A stretch of DNA of 64,000 bases from Eucommia ulmoides (Eukaryota; Streptophyta; Magnoliopsida; Garryales; Eucommiaceae), in the NCBI GenBank assembly GCA_016647705.1, contig CM028329.1, positions 61,955,231 through 62,019,230 on the forward strand, read 5' to 3'. Below the pieces are notes generated by a model that was given only the letters and a program-made list of their open reading frames with translations, was not told the origin of the DNA and made no database searches. Shown piece after piece: positions 40,567 through 52,232 of the stretch (positions are counted from its first letter, which is position 1; each line of letters opens with the position of its first letter). Both the position numbers and the translations under genes were made by a program.

Positions 40567-42005
40567 TGACGACTAAAGATCGTTTCGACGCTCTTGAACA
40601 AAGCGTTTCTCGCATCAACGCTGTTGTAGCTCTTCTTCAAAACCCCAATGCTAATGGGGAGGGGACGTTTCATAACCCCTAAATCGATCACCTGATCGAA
40701 CGGATGGGCCGAGTTGCTGCAACATCCGCAGGCCATCATGCTGAGATGGAAAAATCAGTCTTGGTGCTCTAGGGCGAGCTAGAAGAACTGAGGAACATTG
40801 TGTATCGGGCTCTTGGTAAAGACCCCGATCAACCAACTTCGAGAGTTCGCGTTCCCGAACCTCAATCCTATGGCGGTACAAGAGACGCCAAGGAGCTGGA
40901 AAATTTTCTATTCGATATGGAACAATATTTTCGTGCTACCCGGGCCACGGTCGAAAACACGAAGGTGACAACTGCCACCATGTATCTAAGTGGAGATGCC
41001 AAGTTGTAGTGGCGAACAAAATACCAAGATATCCAAGCAGGAGAATGCACCATTGAAACATGGGAAAGTCTCAAGAAGGAATTGAAAGCCCAATTCCTCC
41101 CTGAAAATGTCGAGTTCCTGGCTCGATGACAATTGAGGGAACTAAAGCAAACTGGAAATATACGAGATTATGTGAAAAAGTTCCAAAGCCTCATGTTAGA
41201 CCTTCGCTCAATGTCAGAGGAGGACAAATTATTTTGGTTCCTTGACGGTCTCAAGAATTGGACACGGCAAGAGGTCCAAAGACAACGCCCCCAGAATCTG
41301 TCTACTGCAATATCCGTTGCCGAACACTTGGTCGACTACTCTGCTGAGTCTACCAACAACAATGAGAGACGAAAGGACTAAAATGGAAATCGAAATGATA
41401 GGAATGGGGGACCATTTCAGAAATTTGGGATGACTAAGAATATAGGAGCTCCAAATATGAACTTCTCGCAGAAGAACTAGTATAAAGGTCATCCCCCCTA
41501 CTCAAGTCAGTCATCTAACACAAGACAATCCTTCAATTCAACCAATCGGTCTCTATTTTGGGGTAACAAGACCCAAGGAAATTCTTCTCCTCCGTGTCTT
41601 TTATGCAAAGGTTTTCATCCGATTTCGGAATGCCCTCACAAACACGCCTTAACAGTTCTAAAAATATCGATCCAGGCAGACCACTCAGATAATCAGGAAG
41701 AAGAAGAAAAGGAAGAAAAGACACGAATGAGTGTTGTTCGTATACTTAATGCAGTTAGACAATAGACTTCCCTCGTTCGGAAAGACTCGCCCAAAGGTCT
41801 CATGTTCGTGGACCTAAAAATCAATAGGAAGACTACCCAAGCACTGGTAGATACTGGTGCCACACATAAATTTATATCCAATAACGAGGCAACGCGCTTG
41901 GGCTTACATTTGGAGAAAGAATTTGGTAGGATAAAAGCCGTGAATTCTAATGCACGCCCTATTGTTGGGATAGCTAAAGGGGCCTCTGTAAAAATTCATT
42001 CATGA
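40567..42005 (+). pseudogene. Gypsy gag and protease region, stop-riddled
   Basis: Gag-like sequence (WESLKKELKAQFLPENVEF; YVKKFQSLMLDL) is followed by a zinc-knuckle-like CLLCKGFHPISECPH and a retroviral-type aspartic protease with intact LVDTGATHKFI. In-frame stops occur at about 40680, 40770, 41007, 41127, 41379, 41479, 41762 and 42003. Most could be single C-to-T or G-to-A changes from the expected Gln, Arg or Trp codon. Confidence 0.88.
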
Positions 42006-42026
42006 GATGGAACAACCAACTTCACA

Positions 42027-43730
42027 GTGGTACCTATGGATGATTTTCATGTTATACTGTGGATGGAATTTTTTAGGGAAACAAAATCAGTCCCTATGCC
42101 ATTTGTTGTTTTTCTTTGTGTGATGGGGGATAAACCGTGCATGATCCCTTCTGTTCAACAACCAACTTCAGATAAGTTTCTTTCGGCCATGCAATTCCAG
42201 AAAGAAGTTTGTCAAGGGGAGCCTACGTTTGTGGCCGTACTTGCTGAAGAAGATAATTCCTCCGAGGGGATGACCCCTACTGCAATAAAGGAGTTACTGA
42301 ATCACTTCAACGATGTGATGCCAGCCAAACTCCCAATAAAATTACCCCCTCAGCGAGGTGTGGATCATCAAATTGAACTCATTCTGGGGGCACGACCGCC
42401 CACTCGTACACCCTACAGGATGTCTCCTCCAGAACTTGCTAAATTATGTAAACAACTTACGGAGATGTTGGACTCTGGCTTGGTACGCCCCTCCAAATCT
42501 CCTTATGGTTCTCCAATGCTATTCCAGAAGAAGCACGATAATAGCTTACGAATGTGTGTTGACTACCGAGCCCTCAACAAATTACAATCAAGAACAAGTA
42601 TTTGATTCCATTGATTGCGGACTTGTTTGACCAGTTAACGAGGGCTGAGTATTTCACGAAACTCGATCTACGGTCAGGATATTACCAAGTCCGTATTGCC
42701 GAGGGAGATGAGGCAAAAACGGGATGCGTCATGCGTTATGGCTCTTTTGAGTTTTTGGTAATGCATTTTGGGCTTACAAATGCTCCTACAACCTTTTGCA
42801 CCCTGATGAATTAAGTGTTCTGTGACTATCTTGACAAGTTCGTGGTCGTCTATCTGGATGACATTGTTGCCTACAGCTCTACAATGGGGGAGCATATCGA
42901 ACACTTGGGATTGGTATTTCAAAAACTTCGGGAGAATGAGTTATATGTTAAGGAAGAAAAATGCTCTTTTGCTCATACCAGTATCAAGTTCCTAGGACAC
43001 ATCATCAAGAAGGGAAGAATTCGCATGGATACTAATAAGATCCAAGCGATCCAAGATTGGCAGGTACCCTCCAACCTAAAGGAGGTGCGTTCTTTCTTAG
43101 GATTGGCTAACTACTATCGCCACTTCATTGAAGGATTTTCTCGGAGATGTGCCCCTCTTATGGAACTGCTGAAAAAGGAAAAGAAGTGGGATTGGACCTT
43201 GAAGTGCCAATTTGCTTTTGAAGACTTGAAAAAGGCGGTTATGAGTGACCCCGTATTGGCTCTACCAGATATGCTGAAACCCTTTGAAGTTCAGACAGAT
43301 GCTTCGGATTTTGCTCTAGGTGGGGTACTTCTACAGGACACTCACCCAGTGGCCTACGAGAGCCGAAAATTGAATAGTACTGAGAGAAAGTATTCGGCTC
43401 ACGAGAAATAACTCCTTACCGTAGTACACTGCATTCGGGGGTGGAGACATTACTTATTGGGGTCTAAATATGTAGTCAAGACCGACAACACAGCGGTGAG
43501 TCACTTTCAAACACAACCAAAGCTAACCTTCAAACAAGCTCAGTGGTAGGAACTACTAGCAGAGTTCGACTATGACTTCGAATATAAAGCAAGTAGGACC
43601 AACCAAGTCACCGATGCCTTGAGTCGAAAGGCCGCTATCGCCATGATGAAGTTGTTGGTTCATGTTTCTACGAGTGAGTTAAACACTAACTTGAGGGAGC
43701 GGATAAAGGTGAACTTGGCTAAGGACCCGT
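42027..43730 (+). pseudogene. Gypsy reverse transcriptase and RNase H region
   Basis: RT motifs in order: [42 protein letters not shown] and the active-site YLDD with both aspartates. RNase H follows with TDASDFALGGVL and ALSRKA. A frameshift lies near 42590, stops at about 42812, 43409 and 43547, and another frameshift near 43735. The domain order RT-RNase H-integrase identifies the Ty3/gypsy class. Confidence 0.9.
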
Positions 43731-44812
43731 TTGCTCTTCACCAAGGGTAACCGACTGTATGTACCTCGGGCCGGGGAACTTCGAAAACTTCTCCTTAAAG
43801 AGTGCCATGATACACCGTGGGCCGAGCACTCCGGATGGCAGAGGACATTAGCTCTCTTGAAACAGGGATACTATTGGCTGCAAATGCGTGAAGAAGTGAT
43901 GGACTATACCAAGACTTGTCTTACTTGCCAACAAAATAAGGTCGAAAATGCTAAGCTCCCAGGTTTGTTGGAGCCCTTGCCAATTCCTTACAAACCATGG
44001 GAGAGCATCTCCCTGGATTTCATTACAAATTTACCAAAAGTCGGAGACATTTGTGGAATTTTGGTGGTAGTGGATCGATACTCGAAATACGCAACATTTA
44101 TTCCAACACCCAAGTTCTGCTCTGCTGAGGACACCGCCGCCTTGTTCTTCAAACATGTCGTCAAGTATTGGGGTGTCCCAAAAAGCATCATCAGCGACCA
44201 AGATGCGCGATTTACTGGTTCCTTTTGGACTGAACTTTTCAAGCTTCTCAGCTCATCCATTAACCTCTCCTCAAGCTATTATCCCCAAACTGACGGCCAG
44301 ACAGAGAGATTCAATGGACTTCTGGAGGAGTACCTCCGCCATTATGTCAATTCCAGCTAGAAAAATTGGGTACAACTGCTCGACATAGCCCAACTCTGTT
44401 TCAATTCTCAGAAAAACTCATCTACCAACAAAAGTCCATTTGAGATTGTTACAGACTAGCAACCACTTTTACCCCACTCAGTGGGTATGCCATATAAAGG
44501 GAAGTCTCCAAGGGCTTTCAACTTCACCAAGGAATGGGAGCAGAACACCGAAATTGCTAGAGCATATCTTGAGAAAGCTTCCAAGAGGATGAAAAAATGG
44601 GCCGACCAAGGACGAAGACCTCTAGAGTTTCACCCGGGAGATCTTGTGATGATTAAGTTTGTACCAGAACAACTTCGCTTCTTGCGCCGAGTGGACAAAC
44701 GTCTAGTTCGCAAGTATGAAGGCCCTTGTCCGGTTCTTGAGAAAATTGGTAAGGCCTCATATAAGGTTGAAACTCCGGCATGGATGAAAGTTCACCCGGT
44801 GTTTCATGTCAT
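43731..44812 (+). pseudogene. Gypsy integrase region, 3' end truncated
   Basis: An HHCC zinc-binding region (HDTPWAEHSGW, CLTCQQNK) and the integrase core with the D, D, E residues (SLDFITNLPK, ISDQDARFTG, TDGQTERFN) are visible, followed by a C-terminal RRPLEFHPGDLVM segment. Stops at 44358 and 44458. Coding similarity ends near HPVFHVILI; no chromodomain or 3' LTR follows. Confidence 0.88.
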
Positions 44813-45180
44813 TCTCATCGAAACAACTCATCCGACCAACTTTGATGATTATTTAAAAATTATTCAGTTGTCCCTTTTTAGTGTTTTAAATTTTGTTATG
44901 TAGTGTTATGAGCATAATTTATATACAAAAAATTTGATTCATTTCTGTCACGGACATGCAATCTTTTGTTAATTTCAAATTGCCGAAAAAATTCAGTCAT
45001 TATCGAAACAGCTCATCTGGTCAATTTTGACAATTTTTTAAAATTCATCAACTTGTCCGTTTTTTGTGTTGTAAAAAATATTATGAAATTTTTTTAACGT
45101 AATTTATGCAAAAAAAAATTAAATTTATTTAAAATATCTATAGACCACTGTTAATCAACTCAAAATTACCGAAAATTTTA
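44812..45180 (+). repeat. Two diverged ~185-bp tandem units
   Basis: ATCGAAACAACTCATCCG (from 44817) recurs as ATCGAAACAGCTCATCTG (from 45002), followed in each by CAACTTTGAT / CAATTTTGAC and TTGTCC-TTTT-GTGTT. Satellite-like, and it replaces the expected 3' end of the gypsy element. Confidence 0.6.
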
Positions 45181-45235
45181 AAAATTTATTAAGTCAAAAC
45201 GTGATTTTTTTTTTGGTTTTTTTTTTAAAAGTGGG

Positions 45236-45395
45236 CTATACCCGGGGTTTGGAACCCCGGGTTCTACACAGAACCCGCGGTTCCAAACCCCGGGTATAAC
45301 CCCAAAAACGTTTTTTTTTTTTGTATACCTGAGGTTCCGAACCCCGGGTATACGGCTGGCCCCACAAACCCGGGGATCCGAACCCCGGGTAACAC
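45236..45395. repeat. Cluster of CCCGGG palindromes
   Basis: GGTTCCRAACCCCGGGT-type units in both orientations occur about six times in 160 bases, embedded in AT-rich DNA. The first part (45240-45300) can fold as a long stem (ACCCGGGGTTTGGAACCCCG against its complement). Confidence 0.8.
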
Positions 45396-45626
45396 CACTT
45401 TTGTAAATAAGTTGAAAACCGTTCTAGTTCAGTAATTTTGTTTTAAAAAGATATTAGAAATGTAAAGAACTCATACAACAAGTGTTTCAAGTTGGATACA
45501 AACAGGATGGGTGCGCAGACATGAGAAAATTCAAAACTATATTTATCATCAATCCAAACAACTCACATTAAATTTGAACCTAGAACAAAAAATAAATTAA
45601 AAATTAAAAAAAAAAAAATAGATAAT

Positions 45627-46379
45627 CTATTTTTCATACTTCTTACCGTTTTTGGTCATCACCTGATCTTCCCGACAACGCTCTGGACTCCATCTGGTGA
45701 CCGTTCTCTCATCAACACCAAACCTCTCCAAACAAGACAAAGAGGTGCCATCCTCCCCATTTGTATCAATCTCAAGTATTAACAGCGTCTTCGCAACACT
45801 CCCACAAAGCCTAAGCGTGCACAGATAATCCGACCAAACCGTCAACCGACCATTCCCCCCACCACCACCACTGCCACCATCCGGTGAAACAAGCACAGCA
45901 TACTCTGAATGAACCAAAACAGGGTGGTGCTGATAGGCAACAAAGTCAACCCCATACTGAGATCCCGATCTCACCACCCAATTTTTCATCCGAAGGTGAG
46001 AATAAGCCTTGAAGAAGTAAGGGAAATTTTTCCTTACAGGTATAATATGATTCCATATTTGTTCATCATCTTTTACACAATCATCTTCACTGACGATTTG
46101 GAGACATCGTAGGCAGTGGCAAAGGTAAAAGGCCTCTTCAATACTTAGTTGAAACCACTGGTTATTATTCTTCTCGGCTGTGACAATGGGTCGACCAATA
46201 CATGCACGATTAAGAAGGTCGGTTTGTTCTGTATTTGCTTCAAGGAGTATGGAACAACCAGAGAGCAAGCCTTTAGAATTGGACAGAGTCAAAGATGCTT
46301 TAAGCTGGGAAACTATAGCTGAAATGGGCTCGGCATTAGCTTTAGTTTCCGCTCCCTTCCCTTTCCATCTTGGCCCCAT
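45627..46379 (-). CDS. SEN2: tRNA-splicing endonuclease subunit (Sen2-type), 250 residues
   Basis: Plant Sen2-like subunits cut introns out of precursor tRNAs as part of the endonuclease complex. The frame is a single exon from MGPRWKGKGAE, the conserved plant start; an in-frame ATG at 46421 is 14 codons further up and less likely. Conserved segments: GCSILLEANTEQTDLL, GRPIVTAEK, QLSIEEAFYL, YSHLRMKNWVVRSGSQYG. The catalytic triad is present: Tyr149 (VDFVAY), His157 (VLVHSEY) and Lys197 (GSVAKTLL). A Gly/Ser-rich insertion (about 168-177) separates His and Lys. The preceding minus-strand sequence has a T-rich tract ending in ACAG at about 46443, so a 5'-UTR intron is likely. Length agrees with the plant family. 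Confidence 0.93.
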   Translation of the reverse strand: MGPRWKGKGAETKANAEPISAIVSQLKASLTLSNSKGLLSGCSILLEANTEQTDLLNRACIGRPIVTAEKNNNQWFQLSIEEAFYLCHCLRCLQIVSEDDCVKDDEQIWNHIIPVRKNFPYFFKAYSHLRMKNWVVRSGSQYGVDFVAYQHHPVLVHSEYAVLVSPDGGSGGGGGNGRLTVWSDYLCTLRLCGSVAKTLLILEIDTNGEDGTSLSCLERFGVDERTVTRWSPERCREDQVMTKNGKKYEK

Positions 46380-46624
46380 TAGATACGGAAGAGGATTCAG
46401 AATAGGATGGAATACTTCCAATGGATATTGCAGAACTGTTCCTGTAAAAGCAGCAAATATATAAATAGCCGAACCATTTCAAAAGAGAAGAATAAAAAAA
46501 GCAACCAGCCCCAGTTAAGATTTATATGTTTCAGTGATACATCAGCCGACCCTACTTAAGTGAGACAGAGGCTTAGTTGTCGTTGTTGTTGTAGTGATAC
46601 AGCACAAGAATAATTTATCTCGGC
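46380..46624. other. 5' region of the Sen2-type gene
   Basis: Probable 5' UTR and intron of the minus-strand gene; a separate first exon further right cannot be placed. Confidence 0.4.
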
Positions 46625-46961
46625 TAAATTCCACATTGCACCCCTGAAGTTTGGGTGTATTATTATTTTGCCCTTTGATGTTTTAATTGTTGCAATTTGC
46701 TTTTTGTATCAATTTGATTCAATTGACTAATTTCTTATCGCTGGAATTAGCTCGTGACTTGTTACATGAAATTTGAGTTCGGTCACACTTTACTCCTTAT
46801 TCTGGCCAAAAAAATTACCAGAATCAGTCAATTGGACAAAAGAGATTCGAAAAACAAACTTCAAAAGGCAAATTGCAACAATGAAAGTATCTAAGGGAGA
46901 AGTGAGACTGCACCTAAACATCAGGGGTACAAAGCATGATTTAGTCATTTATCTCACTTCT
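46625..46961. mobile_element. Small MITE-like inverted-repeat element
   Basis: Left end CTAAATTCCACATTGCACCCC, then TGAAGTTTGGGTG; the complement of the right end reads CTAAATCATGCTTTGTACCCC, then TGATGTTTAGGTG. Terminal repeats are about 35 bases in about 340 bases. No coding capacity. Confidence 0.55.
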
Positions 46962-47289
46962 GGTTTATCAGAGTGGACTAAAACTTCAAAAATATTGAAT
47001 TTAGTAAGAACAATACGCACATGTTTCAAAAGCATAAAATTTCATATATGCACTTCCGGTTTTGGGGGCTAAATTTCACTACTTGCCTAGACACCAAAAT
47101 CAACAACTTGTCTTGTTATGAATTCCATCTCACATTTCATATACCTTTTTAGCTTCATGCCATTTCCTTAAAACTATGAAAGCATCAAAAGACAAAATCC
47201 ATGATACGAGTCCTTCCTGTGAAAGGTCGATTCAATTCAAACGCTAAAAAACACATTCTATAGTAACTAAAGAGACAGAGGTAGAGTTA
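46962..47289. other. Intergenic DNA, possibly including the end of a copia LTR
   Basis: No gene seen. The distal end of the minus-strand copia LTR may fall here. Confidence 0.35.
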
Positions 47290-48240
47290 AAGTAAGAAAG
47301 AGTATGAAAATAATGAAACGGATTAATCTTAGCAACCAGGCTCTCTCCAACCATTTATAACAAAATATGGATCGTACATGGAAGGTTTATTACAAAGATA
47401 AAGACTAAAATACTCTCCAACACTCTCTCTCAAGTTGGGGCATATATATCGTATGCTCCCAATTTGTTACAAATATATTTTATCCGAGAACTCTCAAACC
47501 TTTTAGTAAATAAATCTACAAAACTAATGAAGAGAGTTAACATGTGAAGTGTGGATTAACTTCTGTAGTAGTTTCTTTCGGATGAAGTAGCAAAATCAAC
47601 ATCAATGTGCTTCGTTCGCTAATGAAAATCTAGGTTTGATGCTATATGGATTGTTACATGATTATCATAAACCAGACTCATGGGGAAGAATGGTCAAACT
47701 CAAGTTCTTCTAGCATGTGTTTCAACTAAATCAACTCACAAGTGGTATGAATAATAGCTCAAAACTCTGATCCGGCTAACACACACTGTTTCTTACTCTT
47801 CCAAGAGCCCAAATTACCTCCAACAAATACACAATAGCCTATTGTACATTTTGTCTAAAGGAGATCCGACCCAATTAGCATCCGTGTATCCCACTATGTG
47901 AGTGTTTCCATGATTCTTATATGACAAACCACATCCTGGTGCACCTTTCAGATATCTAAGAATGCAGACAATAGCTTCCCAATTACTCATTCTTAGATGA
48001 TCTTAAAAATGATTGATAACACTAACTGCAAAGGATATAGTAGGTCTAATAACAGCCAAATAATTGAGCTTCCTAATTAATCGTTTATATTGTCATGAGT
48101 CCATCAATAACTCTCCTTGATCTGCCTGTAATTTCGTGTTCGGATCCATTGGTGAGTCTATTGTTTTGGACCCTAACATCCCTTCTTTACTCAACGAGTC
48201 AAGGACATATTTTTTCTAATAAAAGTAAATACCTTGACTT
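47290..48240 (-). pseudogene. Decayed Ty1/copia fragment (end of RT, RNase H, start of 3' LTR)
   Basis: On the minus strand: MLGSKTIDSPMDPNTKL, RKLNYLAVIRPTISFAVSV, ILRYLKGAPGCGL and VGYTDANWVGSP-like motifs, ending in FVDLFTKRFESSRI. A purine-rich tract then precedes TGTTGGAGAGTATTTTAG at 47422, the likely start of the 3' LTR. Many stops and deletions; the far LTR end is not resolved. Confidence 0.7.
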
Positions 48241-48341
48241 GACTGAGCAACTTTAAAGGCGCAAAGTGAGATTTAATCCAAAAAGAAATGAAACATTACC
48301 AAATCATATACACCTACTTTAAAACCGCCAAAAGCACAAAA

Positions 48342-49078
48342 TCAAGTAAAAATGACTCCCAATCCAAATGCATAATTCACCAAACAGGTTTTCACCTCTT
48401 CCCCTATTAAATTCCTTATAAGCTTCAGTATCTCCTCTCTCATACCACCAACATAACCTTCATTAATCTTCTCTTTCACATCATCAAACCACAACAAATC
48501 CCCACTTTTCGCACTTCGCATTCATACCAACTGCATATCACTTCAATATTGGCTATAACATAAAATCCGCAATCATACTCGTTGTTCTGAATCATTGTTT
48601 TCTTAGAACATTCAAAAAAAGAAGCTTCATCACAATAGTCAAACCTTCCCATATAACCAACTGCAACTTTATACACTCGTTTTTCTTGGTCTCTATTGAG
48701 GCCTCCATAGCTACTATCATAGTGCACAAACGCACTATTATTTCTCTCGAAAGAGTAAGTTTCAATGGCTTCCTCCTTCGGATTCATTCACGTTTGTGTT
48801 GTTGTTTAGTAGGAAAATCACGAGTTTCCTGTTAGGGAGATTGAGGGGTTTAAGGAAGTCCGATAGGGTGGGACAATCTTGACACATTACGATCCAAAAG
48901 GTGATTGATGGTGGGGCCAAGAGGATGTCTTCGGATGGGTCGATTGAAGAGAAGTAACTGACGTATAATTCAATGATTCGATCTTTAAGGAAGTGATGAC
49001 CGTTTAGAATGTCTAAATTTGATTGTTTGAGTACAAAATCGTTGTAGCTAGTTTGATCAAATTGTAACTTTTTGGCAA
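48342..49078 (-). pseudogene. NEDD8-specific protease (NEDP1/DEN1-like) pseudogene
   Basis: DEN1/NEDP1 enzymes are Ulp1-type cysteine proteases that process and remove the ubiquitin-like protein NEDD8. In minus-strand order: SYNDFVLKQSNLDILNG, FLKDRIIELYVSYF, ILLAPPSITFW, GGSH, NSAFVHYDSSYGG, NEYDCGFYVIANIEVICSWY and GGMREEILKLIRNLI. The active-site Cys (DCG) and His (GGSH) are still readable. The Trp after GGSH is a TGA stop, a one-base shift follows before the RNNSAFVH segment, and another lies near 48480. There is no clear start codon and no introns, which fits a decayed or retroposed copy. Confidence 0.78.
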
Positions 49079-51549
49079 AAGTAATGTATGTAGAAATCAG
49101 TTTAAAAGTATCGGTGGTAGAATAAGTTGTTTGCGAAAATTCATCTAAAGTGGGTGTTTAGATATTGTGTCTAAAAATGATTTTAATTATGTATTCTCAA
49201 TTTTACCTTTATATACATATTATCTATGCCATATACAAAATATACAGTTGTCGGATAGAGTATAATCAAGTAAATGGTAAATCCTACTGTAATTAAGGAT
49301 CAAGCTGAAGAGGCTGGAAGAACTTTCATAAAGAGGGCCTAAGGCATCAAGATAAAGAACACTAAAGCCTCGAATAAGGGTAGAGGTGGTTATTGACAAA
49401 CTACTACAAAGGCACCACATTGATGGGGGCTAATACATAGAGGTTCATCCTTATTATCCGTGGTTCATATCTTTTTGCATGAGGATCTAATTGAGAATTT
49501 TTTGAAAGGAGACTTGCCCTTGTTGAAAAACTGATTAATTTTGACCACCCTTTCCGAAGAAGTGATTAAAGATCAATTCTCTTTATAAATTTCATCATCT
49601 CATGTGTTCTTGATTATGCATCGTATAGAAGATGATTTGCTTGAATATTGGAATATAATTACTCTTAACTAGCTTGCCCTAGTGCCAAGCCCCTTATACA
49701 TTTTGCCTCTAAACATGGTTTCTAAATGAATCGATGTTGGCATCAATCTTTAGATCTAGAGGGAAACTGTGATACAAAAAGGTTAAATCATTAATGTACA
49801 TTAATCCCAATATAATGAACAATCTCATTTGTAAGAATAGATCATTACATGTAATGATGATTAGATGCCAACATCTAGGATGATAGATTCATCTTCTTGA
49901 GGATTGAAAAAAAGAGTGATTAATTGCATGTGATAAGTGATAACAAACAAATAGGATAACACATAAACATACAAGTGATGAGAATACCGTGCTCCTAGCC
50001 CAATCTCAATACTATGTATAGTTCTAATTAATTTCATTTAAGCATATCCATCAACGGAAAATTAACATCTATTAGTTTTTTTGGAAGTATTTAATGCTCC
50101 AAGCTGTAGAATTCAAATTTTATATTCAATCAGAATAACATAAAACCCAATAAATGACACCAATATCACTATTAAACATTGAAATTCTAATCAATCTATC
50201 CAATTTTCACAAAATCACAAATCACAATTCTAAAAAAACATTTCGGATTCCACAATTCCATCTTTAACAAAAAATGGAGGTACCTATCGCTCACAACGAA
50301 ATAATGATCGGTGGAGATTTGTGAAGCTTGTGGTGGTGGCGGGTTTGTGTGAGGGCTGGGCTGTTTCAAGAGGGATAAGGAGAGAGAGCTGACCTGTGTA
50401 GTCGTGCGTGGCGGAAACGCCGACAGTTGATCGGGCAGCATGCGGCTGTCCTGGAGAATTCAGTTAGACTGGGAGGGATGGGGCAACACTTTGGCTTCTG
50501 CTATTTTCCTTTGAGAAATTACACATGTTGCACCAACTTTAGAAATATTTTTTAAAAAGGCGCCTGTACTTTTAATTACAGCAATATCATCCAAAAATAA
50601 AATATTTAGTTATGTGTCTCCAACTGGTATTTAGAAAAATAAAATTTTCCGTATCACCGTGTCCGTGTCGCGTGTCCGTGCTTCCTAGTTTTCCATCAAT
50701 TGTTTCCACATTGTCAAGACAACTTCGTAATTCTCTGTACAACTAAATACTTATCAGCTTTGCCCAAGCCATTTGTTCTAGATCTACAATGAGTTTAAAA
50801 TTGAATCTTGATGCTAGATGCCAAAAAGAAGCTCAACTTATCAACCATTCTTAAATATTTCCTTGCAATGCTATTAATATTAGATGCCATAACCACTATC
50901 GAAGAACAGAAATTTAAAGAAAACAAATCTAATTTAAAGAAAACAAATCGAACAATCTCAGAACAAATCGAACAATCAGAGACCAAAATTGAATGTATCA
51001 AGCAAACCAAAGAAACACAGACAAGAACCAGTATGCAAAATTAGATAGAGAGAGAGAGAGCGCGAGGGAGGGAGAGGAGAGAGAGTAACCTTAATTTGCT
51101 TGAGTTTGAAAAAATCACAAGATGATTTCGCATTTCAGAGTCCTTTCTGTGTTTTTCTCCTTTTGCGAAGCGGAACCTCGTAGCAGATTTGGATAAATCA
51201 ACCTCAGATCTGGCCAAATCAACCTCAGATTTGGACAAATCAAACACTAAATGTTCAGATCTAAAACCCAAATCGCAGGGAAGAGAGCATACCTGAAGTT
51301 TTTGAGGTCGACGCGAGGCTCAACAGCGGGTTTTAGGTCAATTGGCGAAGAAACGGGAGGTGGAGCGAAGGGCAGAGCACGTTTGGTGGACGCGCCAGTG
51401 TTGGTGGCGATGGCGATGGCGATGGCGAGGGACGGCGATGGCGGTTGGCAAGGGGTTAACGACGAGGTCGCGAGAGAAGAGGAGAGATCGAGAGTGAGGG
51501 AAGGTGAAGTGCAGAAGGTGAGGCGTTTGATGAACGAACGAGAATATAA
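49079..51549. other. Intergenic DNA without a recognised gene
   Basis: 49080-50190 is AT-rich with no convincing frame. 50280-50460 and 51040-51550 are GC-richer, GA- or CT-biased blocks that could be 5' UTR or promoter DNA of undetected transcripts. The frames there (Ser/Leu- or Arg/Gly-rich) match nothing I know. A GTGTCCGTGTCGCGTGTCCG run occurs at 50660. Confidence 0.4.
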
Positions 51550-52232
51550 GGTGGCGTTTGGATAGTGTTCTCACGTTTCTCAATCCCACTTGCATAAGTT
51601 AGGTTGAGAATTTTATTTCTTACTGATAACGATATTATCCTTGATTTCACAAATCAAACAACGAAGACGATGAAACGGAGAAGAGGAGACGAGGACAAAG
51701 ACATATAGACTAGTAGGCGGCGATGGCAATGGCGATTGAGGACTGAAGAACGAATATTATGGCGATCGTGAAAATCGATCGTCGAAATCAACAGACCTGG
51801 TGCAGATCGTCGTGATGGCAACGAGAAGACGATGAGGACAAAGGAGAGAAGAAGCTAGACGAATGAGAGAAGAAGCCAGACAATGGAGCGAAGATGAAGG
51901 TAGATGACGAAGACGAAGAAGAACAGAAGCCAGACGAAGATGAAGCTAAAAAAGAGAAATAAAATTTGAGCTTAACAGAAGTCGAATGGGGACCTCATTA
52001 ACAAATCCGAAAATTCCAAGCACATCCCTGAATAGGGTTGAGTTTTTTAGGCACAAAAAAAAATAAAAAAAATAAATTGTTTCTCATTTTCTTAGCTTTT
52101 CAATAATCAATTCTCATTTTTTTTTTTTTTTGTTAGGTTTTGTGTTTGCTAAACGCATTTACAAAAATCAATCTCAGAATTTTTAGGTTGGATTGGATTA
52201 GAATGGAATGGAAACACTAACCAAACGGGGCC
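51550..52232 (-). mobile_element. Harbinger/Tourist-like non-autonomous element, copy 2 (inverted)
   Basis: Left end GGTGGCGTTTGGATAGTG and complement of right end GGCCCCGTTTGGTTAGTG are those of the element at 35108-36394 with left and right swapped. Reading inward from 52232 the two copies stay similar for about 280 bases (both with ATGAGAATTGATT, TGAGAAACAA, GTGCC-AAA-ACTCAACC, CTTCTGTTA-GCTCAAA). It lacks the GATTTCGAT-repeat interior. Flanks are TAA and TTA, so the target duplication is imperfect. Confidence 0.72.

Noticed and set aside
45236-45395. tRNA-like T-loop words (GGTTCCGAACCC) suggesting tRNA genes or a SINE
   Set aside because: No D-arm, anticodon stem or A-box at the right spacing; the words are parts of a repeated CCCGGG palindrome.
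51041-51565. A candidate gene in the GC-rich block beside the second Harbinger-like element
   Set aside because: Frames on both strands are short, compositionally biased and lack any recognised motif or splice structure.
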